A DNA stretch of 64,000 nt from Synechococcus sp. HK01-R (GCF_014217855.1 NZ_CP059059.1:1550001-1614000), one strand, 5' to 3'; shown: positions 8,298 through 17,270, numbered from the stretch's first letter. Made by a program: numbers and translations. The notes: a model not told the origin generated them from the letters alone.

Positions 8298-8594
8298 GTG
8301 CGTGTCGTTGTGCAGGATCAATCAGGGCGGCATCAATCAGGGCGGCATCAGTGGGAAGAGCGCAATCGTCCGGTCCGGCTTGAGCGCCGCGTTGAATTCG
8401 AGACCTACGGCGCCACCCGTGATTTTTTAGATCGTCTTGGCGCTTTCAGTGAAGAACAGCAACGCTTTCCGGATATCAGTTTTGGCCGCACTTACGTGAA
8501 TCTCACCTTGCGGCCTCTCGATCTCGAGGAGGGAGCTCCTTTGCAGGCTGAGGATCATGCCTTTGCGGCAGCGGTCGATGGACTCATCGATTGA
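8298..8594 (+). CDS. PCD-like alpha-carboxysome Rubisco assembly factor (acRAF type)
   Basis: A 98-residue protein; the part from about residue 30 onward ([22 protein letters not shown] ... [15 protein letters not shown] ... [13 protein letters not shown]) resembles pterin-4a-carbinolamine dehydratase-like proteins that accompany cso loci and assist Rubisco assembly, rather than a true dehydratase. The N-terminal 25 residues include a duplicated QSGRH from a 15-base tandem repeat. The GTG at 8298 is the chosen start; a GTG at 8310 is also possible. It overlaps the cbbX start region. Confidence 0.75.
   Translation: MRVVVQDQSGRHQSGRHQWEERNRPVRLERRVEFETYGATRDFLDRLGAFSEEQQRFPDISFGRTYVNLTLRPLDLEEGAPLQAEDHAFAAAVDGLID
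8317..8346 (+). repeat. 15-base perfect tandem duplication (2 copies)
   Basis: The unit atcaatcagggcggc occurs at 8317-8331 and again at 8332-8346, then a partial copy (atca). It lies in the PCD-like gene and adds five residues in frame (SGRHQ twice), with no effect on the conserved domain. Confidence 0.95.
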
Positions 8595-9492
8595 CCTTGC
8601 GGCCAGCTTCGCCGATTCAGGCGTTGCTGAGGTATTAGCGCAGCTTGATCGCGATCTTGTTGGCTTGCGTCCTGTTAAGACGCGCATTCGTGAGATTGCA
8701 GCATTGCTTTTAGTGGATCGTGCTCGGGAGACCCTGGATCTGCCCAGCTCTGCACCCTCCCTGCACATGTCCTTCACGGGGCGTCCGGGAACTGGGAAAA
8801 CGACAGTTGCGATCCGGATCTCCCAAATCCTTCATCGTCTCGGCTATTTGCGAAAAGGCCATGTGGTCACTGTGACCCGTGATGATCTTGTTGGTCAATA
8901 TGTAGGCCATACCGCACCTAAAACCCGTGAAATGATCAAGCGCGCCCAGGGCGGTGTTCTGTTTGTTGATGAGGCTTACTATCTTTATAAGCCAGGCAAT
9001 GAGCGGGATTACGGGGCTGAAGCGATCGAAATTCTTCTTCAGGATATGGAGAAGCAGCGCTCAGAGTTTGTTGTGATTTTTGCCGGTTATAAAGATCGCA
9101 TGCAGGAGTTCTATCAGTCCAACCCCGGTCTCTCCTCCCGAGTCGCTCATCACATTGATTTTCCCGACTATAGCGATTCGGAGCTGATGGAGATTGCCCT
9201 TCTATTGCTGCATCAGCAGAACTACAGCTTCACTGATTCGGCTCAGCAAGCCTTTGCCGACTACATCGCACGCCGCCGGCTTCTGCCCTTCTTTGCTAAT
9301 GCACGCTCAATCCGCAACGCTCTTGATCGTTTGCGACTCCGGCAGGCGAATCGGCTGTTTTCAAGAATGGCCGAACCGCTCAATCGTGAGGATCTGATTA
9401 CGATTGAAGCCAGCGATGTATTGGCGAGCAGGGTGTTTCAGGGGGAAGTCGAAGGAGAGGATCCTGCTCGTCCGCTCACTCCCGGCCCCTAA
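8578..9492 (+). CDS. cbbX: AAA+ Rubisco activase CbbX
   Basis: A hexameric AAA+ ATPase that removes inhibitory sugar phosphates from Rubisco. The features are the Walker [10 protein letters not shown], the pore-loop region [19 protein letters not shown], the Walker [13 protein letters not shown] and sensor region [11 protein letters not shown]. Starting at ATG 8578 gives [20 protein letters not shown], which matches the N-terminus of proteobacterial CbbX; an in-frame ATG at 8557 would add 7 residues. Either way the start lies inside the upstream PCD-like gene, so the two are probably co-translated. CbbX is best known as the activase of red-type Rubisco; its presence next to an alpha-carboxysome locus is characteristic of alpha-cyanobacteria. 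Confidence 0.92.
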   Translation: MDSSIDLAASFADSGVAEVLAQLDRDLVGLRPVKTRIREIAALLLVDRARETLDLPSSAPSLHMSFTGRPGTGKTTVAIRISQILHRLGYLRKGHVVTVTRDDLVGQYVGHTAPKTREMIKRAQGGVLFVDEAYYLYKPGNERDYGAEAIEILLQDMEKQRSEFVVIFAGYKDRMQEFYQSNPGLSSRVAHHIDFPDYSDSELMEIALLLLHQQNYSFTDSAQQAFADYIARRRLLPFFANARSIRNALDRLRLRQANRLFSRMAEPLNREDLITIEASDVLASRVFQGEVEGEDPARPLTPGP

Positions 9493-9502
9493 GTCGTTGG
9501 CC

Positions 9503-9727
9503 TCAGTGCTTCGGTTGCTCAAGATCGCGGCGGATCAGGGCCAGTAAGTAAGACGGTGCCTTGTAGCGGGTGGGAAGGCAGCGGTTGAGGGTTTCCAGAT
9601 GGCCCCAGCAAACGGTTTTCTGGATGTCTTGGGTGCTGCGACCTTCCTTCAGCAAGCGGCGCAGGGCCTTGCAGTAGAGGGGGTAGCCCGCCTCCAGTTC
9701 TCCGATGGTCAGCTTGGCCTGGGCCAT
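9503..9727 (-). CDS. DUF3136 family small protein
   Basis: A 74-residue soluble protein conserved in marine picocyanobacteria (DUF3136). It begins MAQAKLTIGELEAGYPLYCKAL and contains a helix-rich segment with LLKEGRSTQDIQKTVCWGHLETLN. No function is known. It is convergent with cbbX, with only 10 bases between the stops and no terminator-like hairpin. Confidence 0.8.
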   Translation of the reverse strand: MAQAKLTIGELEAGYPLYCKALRRLLKEGRSTQDIQKTVCWGHLETLNRCLPTRYKAPSYLLALIRRDLEQPKH

Positions 9728-9798
9728 GGGATCGCGCAGCGCAACTCCAACCTATGCAACCGGCTGCCCCTCAGTCGATCGTTGGCGGCTGGCCCGCG

Positions 9799-10308
9799 TC
9801 AGCTGTTCGGACCCAGTCCGGCCAGGTGGAGCACCAGTTGGCTGTTGTGGTCCCGGGCGAGTTGTTCGACCTCCTGGATCGGCCCCTGCAGCCAGCGCGC
9901 GACCTGAAGCATGGCGCTCAGGTCAAGGGCGTGATTCACCCTGTTTTCCAGGCCGCTAAGACGACTGAGCGTGCCCTGCTCCACTCCGAGGGATTGGAGC
10001 CAGTCCCGCAGTGGCGCACTGAGCTGGTGGTGGCAGGCCTCCAGCCAGAGATTCCAGTCGTCGTCATGGTGATTCGGAATCTGCAGGCTGATCTGGATGC
10101 TTTCGCTGGGATCCAGCAGGGTGGTGGTGACCCGTTGCGGCGTGCTGCCGGAGTAGAGCAGCTGCCAGCCCTGGCCGATCAGGGTGCGGGCGGCTTGATC
10201 ACGGAGATCCAGGCTGAGCAGTAAAGCAGTTGAGTCTGGGTCAGGGAGTTCAGCTTCAACTGGCCCGCCGCTGCTCACCCATGGGGTGGTTTGGGAAAAT
10301 GATGGCAT
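9799..10308 (-). CDS. Conserved hypothetical protein
   Basis: A 169-residue soluble protein that I do not recognise. It has an acidic N-terminus, a QGWQLLYSGSTPQRV stretch suggesting a beta strand pair, and a C-terminal helical half (ALDLSAMLQVARWLQGPIQEVEQLARDHNSQ). No signal peptide or membrane segment is seen. It runs ahead of the DUF3136 gene on the same strand, 71 bases upstream, so the two may share a transcript. Confidence 0.65.
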   Translation of the reverse strand: MPSFSQTTPWVSSGGPVEAELPDPDSTALLLSLDLRDQAARTLIGQGWQLLYSGSTPQRVTTTLLDPSESIQISLQIPNHHDDDWNLWLEACHHQLSAPLRDWLQSLGVEQGTLSRLSGLENRVNHALDLSAMLQVARWLQGPIQEVEQLARDHNSQLVLHLAGLGPNS

Positions 10309-10403
10309 TACCGCGGTTCAAAAGCTGAACTCTGACTAAAAGGCAAGGCAAGGAGGCCGCGGTGAGCTGGATGACACCGTTACCGAATCCGCACCGGCGG
10401 TGG

Positions 10404-10805
10404 TCACCCCATCCAGGCCACGCAATCGATTTCCACCCGGGCACCCTTGGGAAGTGCTGCCACCTGCACGCAGGCCCTGGCTGGACTGACTCCGGCACCG
10501 AAGACCTCCGCGTAGAGGGCATTCACTTTTTGGAAATCGTTCAGATCCACCAGGAACACCGTGGTCCGCACCACCCGGGAGGCATCGGCTCCTGCGGCCT
10601 TGAGGACTGCAAGCAGGTTGCTGAGCACCTGACGGGTTTCCGCCTCCACATCGCCCGCTCCCACCATGGCGCCTGTGGCCGGATCGAGGGGGATCTGGCC
10701 GGAGCAGTAGAGCCATCCCCCCGCAAGGACAGCCTGGTTGTAGGGACCGACTGGAGCCGGTGCGGCGTCCGTGGTGATCGCCTCAGGATGGATGGGGGAG
10801 GTCAT
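10404..10805 (-). CDS. ridA: RidA family enamine/imine deaminase
   Basis: RidA hydrolyses reactive 2-aminoacrylate-type enamines released by PLP enzymes. The 133-residue protein has the whole YjgF/YER057c/UK114 signature: GPYNQAVLAGGWLYCSGQIPLDP near the start, the middle NLLAVLKAAGADASRVVRTTVFLVDLNDF, and the substrate-binding Arg in SPARACVQVAALPKGARVEIDCVA. Start chosen at the ATG giving MTSPIHPEAI; an ATG five codons upstream would overlap the divergent ABC gene more. It is divergent from that ATPase gene. Confidence 0.92.
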   Translation of the reverse strand: MTSPIHPEAITTDAAPAPVGPYNQAVLAGGWLYCSGQIPLDPATGAMVGAGDVEAETRQVLSNLLAVLKAAGADASRVVRTTVFLVDLNDFQKVNALYAEVFGAGVSPARACVQVAALPKGARVEIDCVAWMG

Positions 10806-10848
10806 GGTGGAGTCGCACAATGGACAGGCATCATCACCCTCGAGGGTT

Positions 10849-11937
10849 ATGGCGGGTCGCGAATCAGAGGTCGCGCCGGTTGCGGTGTCGGGCCTCTGGC
10901 ACCGCTACCCGGGGCGAGAGCGGGACTGGACGCTTCAGGGGATCGATCTGCACCTGCAGCCAGGTGAGCTCGTGGGATTGCTGGGTCCGTCCGGCTGTGG
11001 CAAGACCACGCTGCTGCGCCTGATTGCAGGTTTCGAGCAGCCCTCGCGTGGTGAGGTGCACCTGCAGGGTGAGCTGGCGGCAGATGGCCAACGCTCACTG
11101 CCCCCCGAGCGTCGCGGGGTGGGCATGGTGTTTCAGGACTACGCTCTGTTTCCCCATCTCAATGCTTGGGAGAACACCTGTTTTGGACTGCGCCGGGGAC
11201 AGGACACCAGTCGGGCTTCGTGGTTGCTTGAGTTGCTTGGGCTGGAGCGGCTGACCGGCCGCTATCCCCATGAATTATCTGGAGGCCAGCGCCAGCGCTT
11301 GGCCCTGGCGAGGGCTCTGGCCCCGGCTCCTGCGGTGGTGTTGCTGGATGAACCCTTCTCCAACCTCGATGTGGAGGTCAGGCTTCGCTTGCGCAGTGAA
11401 CTGCCAGCGGTGCTCAGTCGCTGTGGCACCTCGGGCATTCTGGTCACCCATGACCCTGGCGAAGCGCTAGCGATTTGCGACCGGGTTGCCGTGATGCAGG
11501 ACGGTCTGCTGCATCAATGCGCGTCTCCTCGCACTCTGGTGGAGTCGCCGGCCACCCCGTTTGTCGGTCGTTTTGTTTTGCAGGGCAATCTTCTGCCTGT
11601 ACAAACCGATGGCAGCGGCCATCTGCACTGTTCGCTCGGCCGATTCCGGATGCCTTCCGGCCTTGGGGAGCGGGATCTGGCAGAGGCCTCCGTGTTGGTG
11701 GATCCCGCGGCAATCACCCTGGTCCCAGATCCCACCGCTGAGGCCTGCGTCATGGGTCGAGAGTTCCTAGGTCGTGAATGGCTTTACAGGGTCGAGGCGG
11801 GAGCCCGTCAGTTGCGCCTGCGCCTGCCGCTCCAGAGCGATTACCAGCGGGGGACCCGTTGTCGACTCGCCCTGCGCCCCGGAGAAACCGTGCTGCTCTA
11901 TCCGCAGCGTTTAGTTCTAGAAGCGCTTGGTCAATAA
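10849..11937 (+). CDS. ABC transporter ATP-binding protein, iron(III)-type (FutC/FbpC-like)
   Basis: An ATPase of a Fe3+/sulfate/spermidine-class importer, 362 residues. Walker A GPSGCGKTTLL, Q-loop VFQDYALFPHLNAWENT, signature LSGGQRQRLALARAL, Walker B VVLLDEPFSNLD and the H-loop ILVTHDPGEAL are all intact. After residue ~240 comes a TOBE-type regulatory domain (GNLLPVQ ... EASVLVDPAAITLVPD). The start at 10849 follows a gaggg ribosome site; an upstream in-frame ATG at 10771 would run into ridA. No permease or binding-protein gene is adjacent, so the partner genes are elsewhere. The iron specificity is inferred. Confidence 0.85.
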   Translation: MAGRESEVAPVAVSGLWHRYPGRERDWTLQGIDLHLQPGELVGLLGPSGCGKTTLLRLIAGFEQPSRGEVHLQGELAADGQRSLPPERRGVGMVFQDYALFPHLNAWENTCFGLRRGQDTSRASWLLELLGLERLTGRYPHELSGGQRQRLALARALAPAPAVVLLDEPFSNLDVEVRLRLRSELPAVLSRCGTSGILVTHDPGEALAICDRVAVMQDGLLHQCASPRTLVESPATPFVGRFVLQGNLLPVQTDGSGHLHCSLGRFRMPSGLGERDLAEASVLVDPAAITLVPDPTAEACVMGREFLGREWLYRVEAGARQLRLRLPLQSDYQRGTRCRLALRPGETVLLYPQRLVLEALGQ

Positions 11938-11962
11938 CTGAGCTGCGCCCTGAGCCGGGCCC

Positions 11963-12721
11963 TCAGCCACGCCACTGATCCTTGTGCCGGCGCAGTGCCC
12001 CCAGCTCCTCCGCATCGTTGGCGCGCATCATCAGGTTGGTTTCCCGTTCGATTCCGATCGTGCTCGGCAGGCTGCAACTGCCCCTGGCCCTGAGGGCCCC
12101 GACCTCCTGCCAGCGCTTGTGGATTGCCGGTGCATCCGGCCGCAGGGCTGCCGCCCAGCGCAGATTCGCTTCGGTGTATTCATGGGCGCAATGGACGCCC
12201 GTCTGCAGTGGGAGCTGGCTGAAGCGTTGCAACGCCTCGTGCATCTGCGCCGCACTGCCTTCGAACAGGCGACCACACCCCCCGCTGAAGAGCGTGTCTC
12301 CGCAGAACAGGGCCGGAGGCCTCGTCCCCTGAGCCGAGAGCAGAAACGCCACATGGGCCCTGGTATGGGCCGGAACCTCCAGCACCTCCAGTTCCCCATC
12401 CAGCAGGGTGAGCCGGTCCCCCTCCCGCACCGAGACGGTTTGAAAGGGGATGCGTTCCAGGTCGGCCAGAGCGGCGATCACCGCCGCATCGGGCCAGCGG
12501 AGCAGGAGTTCGGGGGTGCCGCCGATGTGATCCGCATGGTGATGGGTCTGCAGCACGGCTTCGAGCCGCAGTTCGCGCTCCTCAAGCCAGTCGATCACCG
12601 GTGAGGCCACCGCCGGGTCGACCACGACCGCAGCATCTCCCGCCACCCAGATCCACACGATGTTGTCCTGCAGGACGGGCAGGGGGTGAATGCCGTCATG
12701 GGTCGTGCCGGAAGGTGGCAT
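11963..12721 (-). CDS. gloB: Hydroxyacylglutathione hydrolase (glyoxalase II)
   Basis: A metallo-beta-lactamase-fold hydrolase (252 residues) that splits S-lactoylglutathione in methylglyoxal detoxification. The binuclear metal motif is [10 protein letters not shown] (His60-61-62, Asp64, His65), with further ligands in the [22 protein letters not shown] and [14 protein letters not shown] segments. Length and C-terminal helical region ([12 protein letters not shown]) fit GloB. It is convergent with the ABC ATPase gene (25-base gap) and divergent from hisG. Confidence 0.93.
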   Translation of the reverse strand: MPPSGTTHDGIHPLPVLQDNIVWIWVAGDAAVVVDPAVASPVIDWLEERELRLEAVLQTHHHADHIGGTPELLLRWPDAAVIAALADLERIPFQTVSVREGDRLTLLDGELEVLEVPAHTRAHVAFLLSAQGTRPPALFCGDTLFSGGCGRLFEGSAAQMHEALQRFSQLPLQTGVHCAHEYTEANLRWAAALRPDAPAIHKRWQEVGALRARGSCSLPSTIGIERETNLMMRANDAEELGALRRHKDQWRG

Positions 12722-12724
12722 CGT

Positions 12725-12730
12725 TAAAGT
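12725..12730 (+). promoter_or_regulatory. Candidate -10 element of hisG
   Basis: TAAAGT fits TANNNT and lies 20 bases before the hisG ATG in the 29-base gloB-hisG divergent gap. No clear -35 is seen. Confidence 0.25.
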
Positions 12731-12750
12731 CCAGGTCGACGCATCACTCC

Positions 12751-13401
12751 ATGATCACCGTCGCCCTGGCAAAGGGAGCACTGCTGAAAGATTCGGTGGC
12801 TCGTTTTGCTGCAGCCGGTCTCGATTTTCAGGCGGTTCTCGATCCTGATAACCGCCAGTTGATGGTCCCTTCCGCCTGTGGTCGGGCCAGGGCCTTGCTG
12901 GTGCGCAACGGTGATGTGCCGGTCTACGTGGCCTATGGACAGGCCCAGCTGGGTGTGGTCGGTTACGACGTGCTGCGCGAGCACCAGATGCCAGTGGCCC
13001 AGTTGGTGGATCTCGGTTTCGGCGGCTGTCGGATGTCCGTGGCTGTGAAGGCCAGCAGCGGCTACCAGCGCGCAGCGGATCTTCCCCCCCACTGCCGGGT
13101 GGCGAGCAAGTTCACCCAGTGCGCCCGCACCTATTTCGACGCTCTCGATCTGCCTGTCGAACTTGTGCATCTCACCGGTTCGGTCGAGCTCGGACCAATT
13201 ACCGGAATCGCAGAGGCGATTGTGGATCTGGTCGCCACCGGCCGCACCCTGCGGGACAACGGACTTGTGGCGATCGAGGATCTTTTCTTTTCCACGGCCC
13301 GTCTCGTGGGGCATCCCCTTTCACTCCGCCTGGATCGTGGAGATCTGCGCGGAATTGTTGATGCCATGCGTGCCTGCACACCCCAGCCGGCGGCCAGTTG
13401 A
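12751..13401 (+). CDS. hisG: ATP phosphoribosyltransferase, short form
   Basis: First enzyme of histidine synthesis. The 216-residue product is the short HisG_S type that lacks the regulatory C-terminal domain, so it should need a HisZ partner encoded elsewhere. It starts [19 protein letters not shown] and shows the expected [25 protein letters not shown] and [21 protein letters not shown] motifs for PRPP binding. Start at 12751, as the longer frame upstream does not match the family. The stop overlaps the next ATG by one base, a translational coupling to an ABC exporter. Confidence 0.94.
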   Translation: MITVALAKGALLKDSVARFAAAGLDFQAVLDPDNRQLMVPSACGRARALLVRNGDVPVYVAYGQAQLGVVGYDVLREHQMPVAQLVDLGFGGCRMSVAVKASSGYQRAADLPPHCRVASKFTQCARTYFDALDLPVELVHLTGSVELGPITGIAEAIVDLVATGRTLRDNGLVAIEDLFFSTARLVGHPLSLRLDRGDLRGIVDAMRACTPQPAAS

Positions 13402-15221
13402 TGGCCACATCGGACTTTCAGCGGGTCAGGCGCCTGGGGCGCTATCTCGGTCGCGACCGGCGCCGGTTGCTGCTCACGCTGGTTCTGCTGGTGCCCGTCG
13501 CTCTTGCTGGTGCGATCCAGCCGTTGCTGGTCGGCCAGGCGATTGCTGTGCTTCGGCGTGTTGGGGGTGCTTCCAGGGAGTCGGTGCTGCCCCTGCTTCA
13601 GGCCATGGAGACCCCAGCGGCGATGCGCTTACTGGTGGGCACGCTGCTGGTGTCGGTGTTCCTGCGCCTTGGTCTGCAGGGGCTGCAGTCCTTCAACATC
13701 CAGGCCGTAGGGCAGCGGCTCACGTCCCGGATTCGCGAGGATCTGTTCTCCCATGCCATGCAGCTGTCACTTCGCTTCCATGACCGGATGCCTGTCGGCA
13801 AGCTGCTGACGCGCCTCACCAGCGATGTGGATGCCCTCGCTGAAGTGTTCGGTAGCGGGGCTGTCGGTGTTCTTGGTGATTTGGTCAGCCTGCTGGTGAT
13901 CGCGATCACGATGTTGTTGGTGGAGTGGCGCCTGGGCTTGCTCCTGCTGGTGGCTCAGGTCCCGGTGACGCTGATGATCCTTTGGCTGCAACGTCGCTAT
14001 CGAAAGGCGAACTACCGCGTGCGTGAAGAGCTCTCCCAGCTCAACGCCGATTTCCAGGAAAACCTCCAGGGATTGGAGGTGGTGCAGATGTTCCGTCGCG
14101 AAGCGGTGAATGCAGCTCGCTTCGAACGCACCGGCCACGCGTACCGGCGGGCTGTCAACGGCACGATCTTTTACGACAGCAGCATCTCCGCCTTTATCGA
14201 GTGGGTGGCCCTCGGAGCCGTTGCCGTTGTGCTGGCCCTGGGCGGCTGGATGGTGAGCGGTGGGGCCATGGGCCTTGGAACCCTCACCACATTCATCCTC
14301 TATTCCCAGCGATTGTTTGACCCCCTGCGCCAGCTGGCTGAGCGTTTCACCCAGATCCAGGGGGGGCTCACCGCTGTCGAGCGGATCGGCGAGTTGCTCG
14401 AGGAGCCTCTGGAGATCGTTGACCGCAGCAGCGAGATGAAGCCCAGGCCCGTCGGCCCCTCGCTTGTGGCCGTTCCAGCCAACAGGGGCGAGGTGGTGTT
14501 CGAGAACGTGTCGTTTGCCTATCGGCCCGATGAGCCGATTCTGCACAACCTGAGCTTCCGCATCGCCCCTGGTGAACATGTGGCCCTGGTGGGTCCAACC
14601 GGTTCGGGTAAGAGCACCGTCATCCGTCTCCTCTGCCGTCTTTATGAGCCCCAAGAGGGGCGGATCCTTCTCGACGGAGAGGACATCCGCGATCTGCCTG
14701 TGCCTGAGTTGCGTCGTCAGCTGGGGGTCGTGCTTCAGGACACCTTCCTGTTCAGCGGCAGCGTGGCGGACAATTTGCGTCTCGATGTTCCGCTCGATGA
14801 TCGGCGTCTCGGCGAAATCTGCCGGGATCTCGGTCTCGCCCCTTTGCTGGAGCGTCTGCCTGAGGGGCTGGCTTCGGAGCTTCGAGAGCGTGGTGGCAAC
14901 CTCTCCTCTGGAGAACGCCAGTTGCTCGCTGTGGCGAGGGTGGCGATTCGCAATCCCACGGTGTTGGTGATGGATGAGGCGACAGCCTTCATGGATCCCT
15001 CCACGGAAGCAACGCTGCAACGGGATCTCGATCGCCTTCTGGAACGACGCACTGCCGTGGTGATTGCCCATCGTCTGGCAACGGTGGAGGCGGCGGATCG
15101 CATTCTTGTGTTGCGACGGGGGCAGTTGATCGAGCAGGGCACCCACCGCGAGTTGCGGGCCCTTGGAGGCCTCTACGCCGAACTGGCTGAATTGCAGGAG
15201 CGTGGTCTGGCCAGGCTTTGA
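13401..15221 (+). CDS. ABC exporter, fused membrane and ATPase domains (MsbA/LmrA type)
   Basis: A half-transporter of 606 residues. An N-terminal six-helix ABC membrane domain (about 1-330, first helix LLLTLVLLVPVALAGAI) is followed by a nucleotide-binding domain with Walker A GPTGSGKSTVIRL, Q-loop VLQDTFLFSGSVADNL, signature LSSGERQLLAVARV, Walker B VLVMDEATAFMD and the H-loop VIAHRLATV. It likely works as a homodimer exporting a lipid or hydrophobic compound; the substrate cannot be told. The start ATG at 13401 overlaps the hisG stop. Its 3' end overlaps the convergent hydrolase by 49 bases. Confidence 0.9.
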   Translation: MATSDFQRVRRLGRYLGRDRRRLLLTLVLLVPVALAGAIQPLLVGQAIAVLRRVGGASRESVLPLLQAMETPAAMRLLVGTLLVSVFLRLGLQGLQSFNIQAVGQRLTSRIREDLFSHAMQLSLRFHDRMPVGKLLTRLTSDVDALAEVFGSGAVGVLGDLVSLLVIAITMLLVEWRLGLLLLVAQVPVTLMILWLQRRYRKANYRVREELSQLNADFQENLQGLEVVQMFRREAVNAARFERTGHAYRRAVNGTIFYDSSISAFIEWVALGAVAVVLALGGWMVSGGAMGLGTLTTFILYSQRLFDPLRQLAERFTQIQGGLTAVERIGELLEEPLEIVDRSSEMKPRPVGPSLVAVPANRGEVVFENVSFAYRPDEPILHNLSFRIAPGEHVALVGPTGSGKSTVIRLLCRLYEPQEGRILLDGEDIRDLPVPELRRQLGVVLQDTFLFSGSVADNLRLDVPLDDRRLGEICRDLGLAPLLERLPEGLASELRERGGNLSSGERQLLAVARVAIRNPTVLVMDEATAFMDPSTEATLQRDLDRLLERRTAVVIAHRLATVEAADRILVLRRGQLIEQGTHRELRALGGLYAELAELQERGLARL

Positions 15222-15955
15222 AGCCATCCCCTGAGTGCCGAGGCCAGGGCCTCAGGGTGGCTTTGCATCGGCAGATGGCCGCAGTCGGGGAGGCTGACCA
15301 AGGCGTGCTGAGGGCTATAGCCAGCCAGATGACGCACATAACCGGGCTCCATCACCCGGTCCTGGCTGCCGCTGATCCAGAGGTTCTCCACCTCAAGTCT
15401 GGACACCAGCTCCGTTATGGCCCTGATCGATCCGCGGCAGGTGCTGTTCACCAGCAAGCCGAGCGCTGCCCGCCGCTCTGCCTGGAACGGTCCGAGGGGA
15501 AGGGGCAAGGCTGGGCGCATCAGGACCACCAGCCGCCCCCCCTGCCTCAGGCGCTGAAAAGGCCTCGGTTGGTAGATGCCGCCTCCGGCCGCGATCAGCA
15601 CCAGGGCCTTAAGGCTGTCAGGTGCCTGCTGCTGAAGATGGTCTGCCGCATGGAGAACCACGCTGGCCCCAAGCGAATGGCCCATCAACACCAGAGGTCG
15701 GCCATCTGCCCGTCGTAAGGCCTGCACGGCGAGCCAGCGGCCATAGGCGGGAAGGGTTGGCGCCAGATCCCTGGGACGCTTGAGGTCTCCGAAACCTGGC
15801 AGGTCCGGGCACCACAGGGGGATCGATGCAGGAGCAACGCTGCCCCCCTGATCTGCATTCCCCTCCCCAGCGGCCCAGGCCTTCTGGAAGGGCTCCCAGA
15901 CCCGGCTGCTCAGCAGCCAGCCATGGATGCCGATGAGAAGGGGAGCGGAGGTCAT
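15173..15955 (-). CDS. Alpha/beta hydrolase fold protein
   Basis: A soluble hydrolase of about 260 residues. It opens MTSAPLLIGIHGWLLSSRVWEPF, where HGW forms the oxyanion region, and has the nucleophile elbow GHSLGAS and the late GCGHL-like DCGHLPMQSHPE for the catalytic His. The start at 15955 gives the family N-terminus; an ATG 19 codons upstream adds a non-homologous basic stretch. Substrate unknown. Convergent and overlapping with the ABC exporter gene by 49 bases; divergent from the GNAT gene. Confidence 0.82.
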   Translation of the reverse strand: MTSAPLLIGIHGWLLSSRVWEPFQKAWAAGEGNADQGGSVAPASIPLWCPDLPGFGDLKRPRDLAPTLPAYGRWLAVQALRRADGRPLVLMGHSLGASVVLHAADHLQQQAPDSLKALVLIAAGGGIYQPRPFQRLRQGGRLVVLMRPALPLPLGPFQAERRAALGLLVNSTCRGSIRAITELVSRLEVENLWISGSQDRVMEPGYVRHLAGYSPQHALVSLPDCGHLPMQSHPEALASALRGWLQSLARPRSCNSASSA

Positions 15956-16014
15956 CAGACGGCGCAACGGCCTCCATGCTGACCGCAGACAGGGGCGGTG
16001 CGTCAGGATCATGC

Positions 16015-16536
16015 ATGAATCGCACCGCCTGGGTGATCAGCACCCCTTTGCTCTCTCCTCAGTCGATGGTGGAGGCCTATGGAGAAGGCGCGCGACTCTG
16101 CAGCTCGCCCAATCCCCAGGTGAGCCTGGTCTTCAGTAGCTCCAGACCCCTTGATTTGGTGGAGCTCGAGCGTTTACTGGAGGCTGTGGGCTGGAGCCGC
16201 CGCCCGGTGCGGCGAGTGCGCCGGGCTCTCGAGCACAGCCTGATCACGGTCGGACTCTGGCGGCATGACCCGAGGGTGCCGCGCCTGGTGGGTTTCGCGC
16301 GTTGCACAGGAGACGGGGTCTTGGAGGCCACGATCTGGGATGTGGCCATCCATCCGCTTTATCAGGGGGCGGGGCTCGGCCGGCAACTGATGGATTACCT
16401 GATCGATCTGCTGAGGGAGATGGGCACTGAGCGGGTCACTCTCTTTGCCGACCCCGGGGTGCTGCCCTTCTACGAACGCCTCGGTTGGGAGCTTGAGCCC
16501 AATGGTCATCGCTGCGGTTTTTGGTACGCCAGCTGA
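16015..16536 (+). CDS. GNAT family N-acetyltransferase
   Basis: An acetyl-CoA-dependent transferase of the cyanobacterial/plastid type. The core is seen in VGLWRHDPRVPRLVGFARCTGDGVLEATIWDVAIHP followed by the acetyl-CoA loop QGAGLGRQLMDYLI and the C-terminal VTLFADPGVLPFYERLGWE. A start at ATG 16015 gives 173 residues; another ATG at 16066 may be the true one, because the first ~20 residues look poorly conserved. It may acetylate proteins or small amines. Its 3' end overlaps the convergent glycosyltransferase gene by 31 bases. Confidence 0.82.
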   Translation: MNRTAWVISTPLLSPQSMVEAYGEGARLCSSPNPQVSLVFSSSRPLDLVELERLLEAVGWSRRPVRRVRRALEHSLITVGLWRHDPRVPRLVGFARCTGDGVLEATIWDVAIHPLYQGAGLGRQLMDYLIDLLREMGTERVTLFADPGVLPFYERLGWELEPNGHRCGFWYAS

Positions 16537-17270
16537 AGGAGAGGAGGTGGGCTCCCGTCATAGGCCGCGGCCAGGCTCTGGGCTGATTCCCCCTGTCGCC
16601 ACCGTTGGCGCAGCCGGGCGTTTCTCCAGCTTCGCCCGAGCACTCCATCCCGCTCCCATCGACGTCCATCGGTCTGGATGCAGCAGCTGAGAGGCCGTAA
16701 CGCCGCTCGCTGGCCGACCCGCTGCACCAGATCAAGATCCTCCATCAGAGGAAGGTCTTCAAAACCTCCGCTCGCGTCATAGAGGTGGCGATGGATTAGC
16801 AATCCTTGGTCTCCATAGGGGGTTTGAACCACTCGGCTGCGCAGGTTCACCAAGCGCTCCAGTCCCCGGCGAGCGGCTGTCGAGGGCTCGATGGTCAAGG
16901 GGAAGTACCAGGCATTGGTGGCGGCATCGGCGGCCCGCATCGCGTCTGCGACCGCCTCTGGCCATTGCCGGGGCAGCCGGCTGTCGGCATGGAGAAACAG
17001 AAGCCAGCTGTTGCCGGCCTGCCTCGCTCCGGTCGCCAGTTGGCGCCCCCTGCAGGCCGGAACGCTAGGCAGCACCCTTGCCCCAGCCAGTTCTGCCACC
17101 TCCGCACTGCGATCACCGCTGCCTCCATCCACCACCAGCAGCTCTGGGATGGGCGTGTAGCGCTGTAGATCGGCCAGGAGCAGCGGCAGGCGCGCGGCTT
17201 CGTTGAGGCATGGAATCACCACACTCAGCGCAGGCAGGGCGGCCTCCCGGTTGTTGCGCTCCGCCCTCAT
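16506..17270 (-). CDS. Glycosyltransferase, TIGR04283 (arsenosugar-type) family
   Basis: A GT2-fold enzyme of 254 residues, starting MRAERNNREAALPALSVVIPCLNEAARLPLLL with the nucleotide-binding LLVVDGGSGDRSAEVAELAGARVL. The combination with the next upstream gene (DUF2064 type) is typical of the TIGR04282/TIGR04283 pair that databases label arsenosugar biosynthesis glycosyltransferases; the functional label is from family annotation, not from this sequence. The ATG overlaps the upstream stop (ATGA), which fixes the start at 17270 and implies coupling. Confidence 0.82.
   Translation of the reverse strand: MRAERNNREAALPALSVVIPCLNEAARLPLLLADLQRYTPIPELLVVDGGSGDRSAEVAELAGARVLPSVPACRGRQLATGARQAGNSWLLFLHADSRLPRQWPEAVADAMRAADAATNAWYFPLTIEPSTAARRGLERLVNLRSRVVQTPYGDQGLLIHRHLYDASGGFEDLPLMEDLDLVQRVGQRAALRPLSCCIQTDGRRWERDGVLGRSWRNARLRQRWRQGESAQSLAAAYDGSPPPLLQLAYQKPQR

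Noticed and set aside
11940-11975. Inverted repeat CTGAG/CTCAG between the ABC ATPase gene and gloB
   Set aside because: The stem is short and no T run follows on either strand, so it is not called a terminator.
13767-15227. 486-residue minus-strand open frame opposite the ABC exporter
   Set aside because: The plus-strand gene has all ABC motifs; the antisense frame is rich in His, Gln and Arg, with no domain. High GC content produces such frames.
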